Source: Fimbriimonadaceae bacterium (lineage in GTDB: Bacteria > Armatimonadota > Fimbriimonadia > Fimbriimonadales > Fimbriimonadaceae). Taken from it: 6,570 nucleotides of DNA. Shown in pieces: positions 5,135-6,570 of the stretch; positions within the stretch are counted from its first letter, which is position 1, and each line of letters begins with the position of its first letter. The stretch spans positions 1-6,570 of the forward strand of contig CANFJD010000157.1 of assembly GCA_947447315.1 (NCBI GenBank). The letters run 5' to 3'. The notes beneath the pieces are model-generated. The model ran no database searches. It was not told where the DNA came from and worked only from the letters and a program-made list of their open reading frames with translations. A program made the position numbers and the translations under genes.

Positions 5135-6118
5135 ATGGGGACCATCGAACTGACCTACCGCGAAGCGCTGCATAAGTCCATTTCTGAGGAAATGGAGCGC
5201 AATCCGGACGTTTTCATCATCGGCGAAGATATCGGTCGTTACGAAGGCACCTTTAAGGTCACCCGTGGCCTTTTTCCCAAATTCGGCTCGGGCCGAGTTG
5301 TAGACTCGCCGATCACCGAAGCCGGTTTCGCGGGTATCGCTACCGGTGCCGCCATGACCGGTTTGCGGCCGATTGTGGAGTTCATGACCATGAGCTTCAG
5401 CATCCTCGCGCTGGACCAGATCATCAACCATACCGCTAAGATTCACTACATGAGTAACGGCGTGGTCAAGTGCCCGATCGTTTTCCGTGGTCCCGGCGGG
5501 GCCGCTAAGCAGCTCTCGGCCCAGCACAGCCACAGCATGGAAGGTTGGTATGCCCACGTTCCCGGCCTAAAGGTCGTCGCTCCGGCGACCGTGGATGACG
5601 TCTACGGCATGATGAAGACGGCCATCTACGACGACAATCCTGTTATTTTCTACGAGAACCCCGGCCTCTACGCCATGAAGGGCACCGCCACCGACGGCGA
5701 TCCGGATTACCGCGTCCCGTTCGGCAAGGCGCAGATTTTGCGCGAAGGGAAGGATGTTTCGCTCGTCGGCTACAGCCGCATGACGCAGATCAACCTCCTC
5801 GCCGCCGAATTGCTGGAGAAAGACGGCATTAGTGCGGAAGTCGTAGACGTCCGCAGCCTGCTGCCGCTGGATACGGAAACCATCTACGCGTCGGTAAAGA
5901 AGACTAACCGTGCCGTGGTGGTGTACGAAGACTGGCGAAGCGGTGGCTTCGGCGCCGAAATCGCCGCCCGTATCGGCGAGGACTGCTTCGATTACCTAGA
6001 CGCCCCCGTCGGCCGCGTCGGTGGCCTCAACGCTCCGATGCCCTATAGCCGCGTTCTCGAACTCGAGTGCATCCCCAGCGAACAGAACGTCGTTGACGCT
6101 GTTCGCAAACTGGGCTGA
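5135..6118 (+). CDS. pdhB: Pyruvate dehydrogenase E1 component, beta subunit
   Basis: The 327-residue E1 beta subunit completes the pyruvate dehydrogenase E1 heterotetramer with PdhA. Seen: the TYREAL start (7-12) typical of E1 beta; GEDIGRYEGTFKVTRGL at 30-46; DSPITEAGFAG at 57-67 with E62, the position of the glutamate that activates thiamine diphosphate; GLRPIVEFMTMSF at 76-88 and DQIINHTAKIHYMS at 94-107; and AQHSHS at 129-134 with H131, matching the conserved active-site histidine. The C-terminal transketolase-like domain contains SLLPLDTETI and YEDWRSGGFGAEIAARI. These motifs resemble the alpha-proteobacterial/mitochondrial PDHB type. Length is normal. The ATG is the first possible start because an in-frame TGA lies immediately before it. 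No good Shine-Dalgarno is present; a -10-like box lies 8 bases upstream. An intrinsic terminator follows 14 bases after the stop. Confidence 0.95.
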   Translation: MGTIELTYREALHKSISEEMERNPDVFIIGEDIGRYEGTFKVTRGLFPKFGSGRVVDSPITEAGFAGIATGAAMTGLRPIVEFMTMSFSILALDQIINHTAKIHYMSNGVVKCPIVFRGPGGAAKQLSAQHSHSMEGWYAHVPGLKVVAPATVDDVYGMMKTAIYDDNPVIFYENPGLYAMKGTATDGDPDYRVPFGKAQILREGKDVSLVGYSRMTQINLLAAELLEKDGISAEVVDVRSLLPLDTETIYASVKKTNRAVVVYEDWRSGGFGAEIAARIGEDCFDYLDAPVGRVGGLNAPMPYSRVLELECIPSEQNVVDAVRKLG

Positions 6119-6132
6119 TCGCTCCCTCTCCC

Positions 6133-6170
6133 AAAACCTCTGCCCGTGGTATCGCGAGCAGAGGTTTTTT
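6133..6170 (+). terminator. Intrinsic terminator after pdhB
   Basis: An 11-base-pair perfect stem, AAAACCTCTGC (6133-6143) with GCAGAGGTTTT (6158-6168), has a 14-base loop and runs into six T residues (6165-6170). It starts 14 bases after the pdhB stop and separates pdhB from rpsB transcription. Since the left arm begins with A residues, it could also work weakly in the opposite direction. Confidence 0.92.
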
Positions 6171-6197
6171 CGTACCGGACGAAGCACGAGGCGACGG

Positions 6198-6203
6198 TAT
6201 ACT
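6198..6203 (+). promoter_or_regulatory. Candidate -10 box of the rpsB promoter
   Basis: TATACT, within CGGTATACTCTG, matches the -10 consensus at five of six positions. It lies after the pdhB terminator and would start transcription near 6210, giving an rpsB leader of about 110 bases. The -35 region is poor. The GGTAT..T context resembles the boxes before pdhA and pdhB. Confidence 0.4.
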
Positions 6204-6242
6204 CTGGGGGCATCAAGCACGGATTGGCTGCGTCCTCTAGGT

Positions 6243-6272
6243 CCGGTGCCGGTTCTTTTTGAACCTCGCCGG
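6243..6272 (+). promoter_or_regulatory. Two-part hairpin in the rpsB leader
   Basis: CCGGTG (6243-6248) pairs with CGCCGG (6267-6272) with one U.G wobble; after a small internal loop, GGTTC (6251-6255) pairs with GAACC (6261-6265) around a TTTTT loop. It sits 49 bases before the rpsB start, in the leader. Ribosomal protein S2 is known to control its own mRNA in several bacteria, so this is a reasonable candidate for an S2-binding or attenuation structure, but I do not recognise a specific known motif. Confidence 0.4.
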
Positions 6273-6321
6273 TTGTTCGACGCGTGAACGGTCAATTCGG
6301 AAGAAGCAACCTGGAAGACAT

Positions 6322-6570
6322 ATGGCAGAACTCAGCATGAAAGAATTGCTCGAGTCTGGTGTGCATTTTGGCCACCAAACTCGACGCTGGAACCCGAAGA
6401 TGAAGCGATTCATCTACGGCGCCCGAAACGGAATTTACATTATCGATCTTCACCAGACGATTAAGCTGTTCCAAGACGCGCTCAACTACATCTACAAGAA
6501 CGTCGAGAACGGCGGATCCGTCCTCTTCGTCGGCACCAAGAAGCAGGCTCAGGCCGCCATCAAGGAAGCC
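6322..6570 (+). CDS. rpsB: 30S ribosomal protein S2, N-terminal 83 residues (continues beyond window)
   Basis: S2 is a small-subunit ribosomal protein that binds late in 30S assembly and helps hold S1. The N-terminus is highly characteristic: MKELLESGVHFGHQTRRWNPKM (6-27), then FIYGARNGIYIIDLHQT (30-46), and VLFVGTKKQAQ (68-78), which together cover the family signature. The frame is open to the window end. ATG at 6322 is preceded by TGGAAG, a moderate ribosome site. The gene has its own likely promoter and a structured leader, and is insulated from pdhB by the terminator at 6133-6170. In most bacteria tsf (elongation factor Ts) follows, beyond this window. Confidence 0.97.
   Translation, partial: MAELSMKELLESGVHFGHQTRRWNPKMKRFIYGARNGIYIIDLHQTIKLFQDALNYIYKNVENGGSVLFVGTKKQAQAAIKEA

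Noticed and set aside
5060..5557. Open frame on the minus strand overlapping the pdhB start
   Set aside because: It is antisense to conserved E1 beta sequence, with no family match or ribosome site.
6021..6287. Plus-strand open frame across the pdhB end and terminator
   Set aside because: It reads through an intrinsic terminator and overlaps the pdhB 3' end in another frame; the composition is not protein-like.

Overview
The window looks like a bacterial chromosome with fairly high GC and compact housekeeping genes, interrupted by a more AT-rich accessory stretch at about 3750-5060. I cannot name the organism with confidence. The E1-alpha/E1-beta pair is of the alpha-proteobacterial/mitochondrial type. 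Several genes have weak or no Shine-Dalgarno sequence, and a small REP-associated transposase is present. A lineage such as Armatimonadota (Fimbriimonas-like) would fit, but this is a guess and not shown by the sequence.

Layout. On the minus strand, from right to left: a ROK-family sugar kinase (1676-2554), then the N-terminal half of mfd, the transcription-repair coupling factor (1646 down to base 1, running off the window). These two are 29 bases apart and probably cotranscribed at least in part. Divergently, on the plus strand, pdhA (pyruvate dehydrogenase E1 alpha, 2652-3725) is followed by 1.4 kb of unrelated DNA, then pdhB (E1 beta, 5135-6118), a textbook intrinsic terminator (6133-6170), a leader with a strong hairpin, and the start of rpsB (ribosomal protein S2, 6322 to the window end).

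The most interesting part is the 1.4 kb between pdhA and pdhB. These genes encode the two subunits of one heterotetrameric enzyme and are normally adjacent. Between them lies a complete REP-associated tyrosine transposase (RAYT, HUH/Y1 type, 3944-4408), bounded by two perfect 26-base inverted copies of a REP element. Each copy starts with the diagnostic GTAG tetranucleotide, followed by an imperfect palindrome with tandem G.A mismatches. This is a self-contained REP/RAYT unit (3763-4595). Beyond it, on the opposite strand, is a small four-helix membrane protein of unknown function (4654-5034). pdhB appears to have its own -10-like element only 8 bases before its start codon, which would keep it expressed, perhaps as a leaderless mRNA, despite separation from pdhA.

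Functionally, the two E1 subunits together decarboxylate pyruvate with thiamine diphosphate. The E2 and E3 genes are not in the window. The mfd, ROK and rpsB genes have no obvious functional link to pyruvate dehydrogenase beyond proximity.
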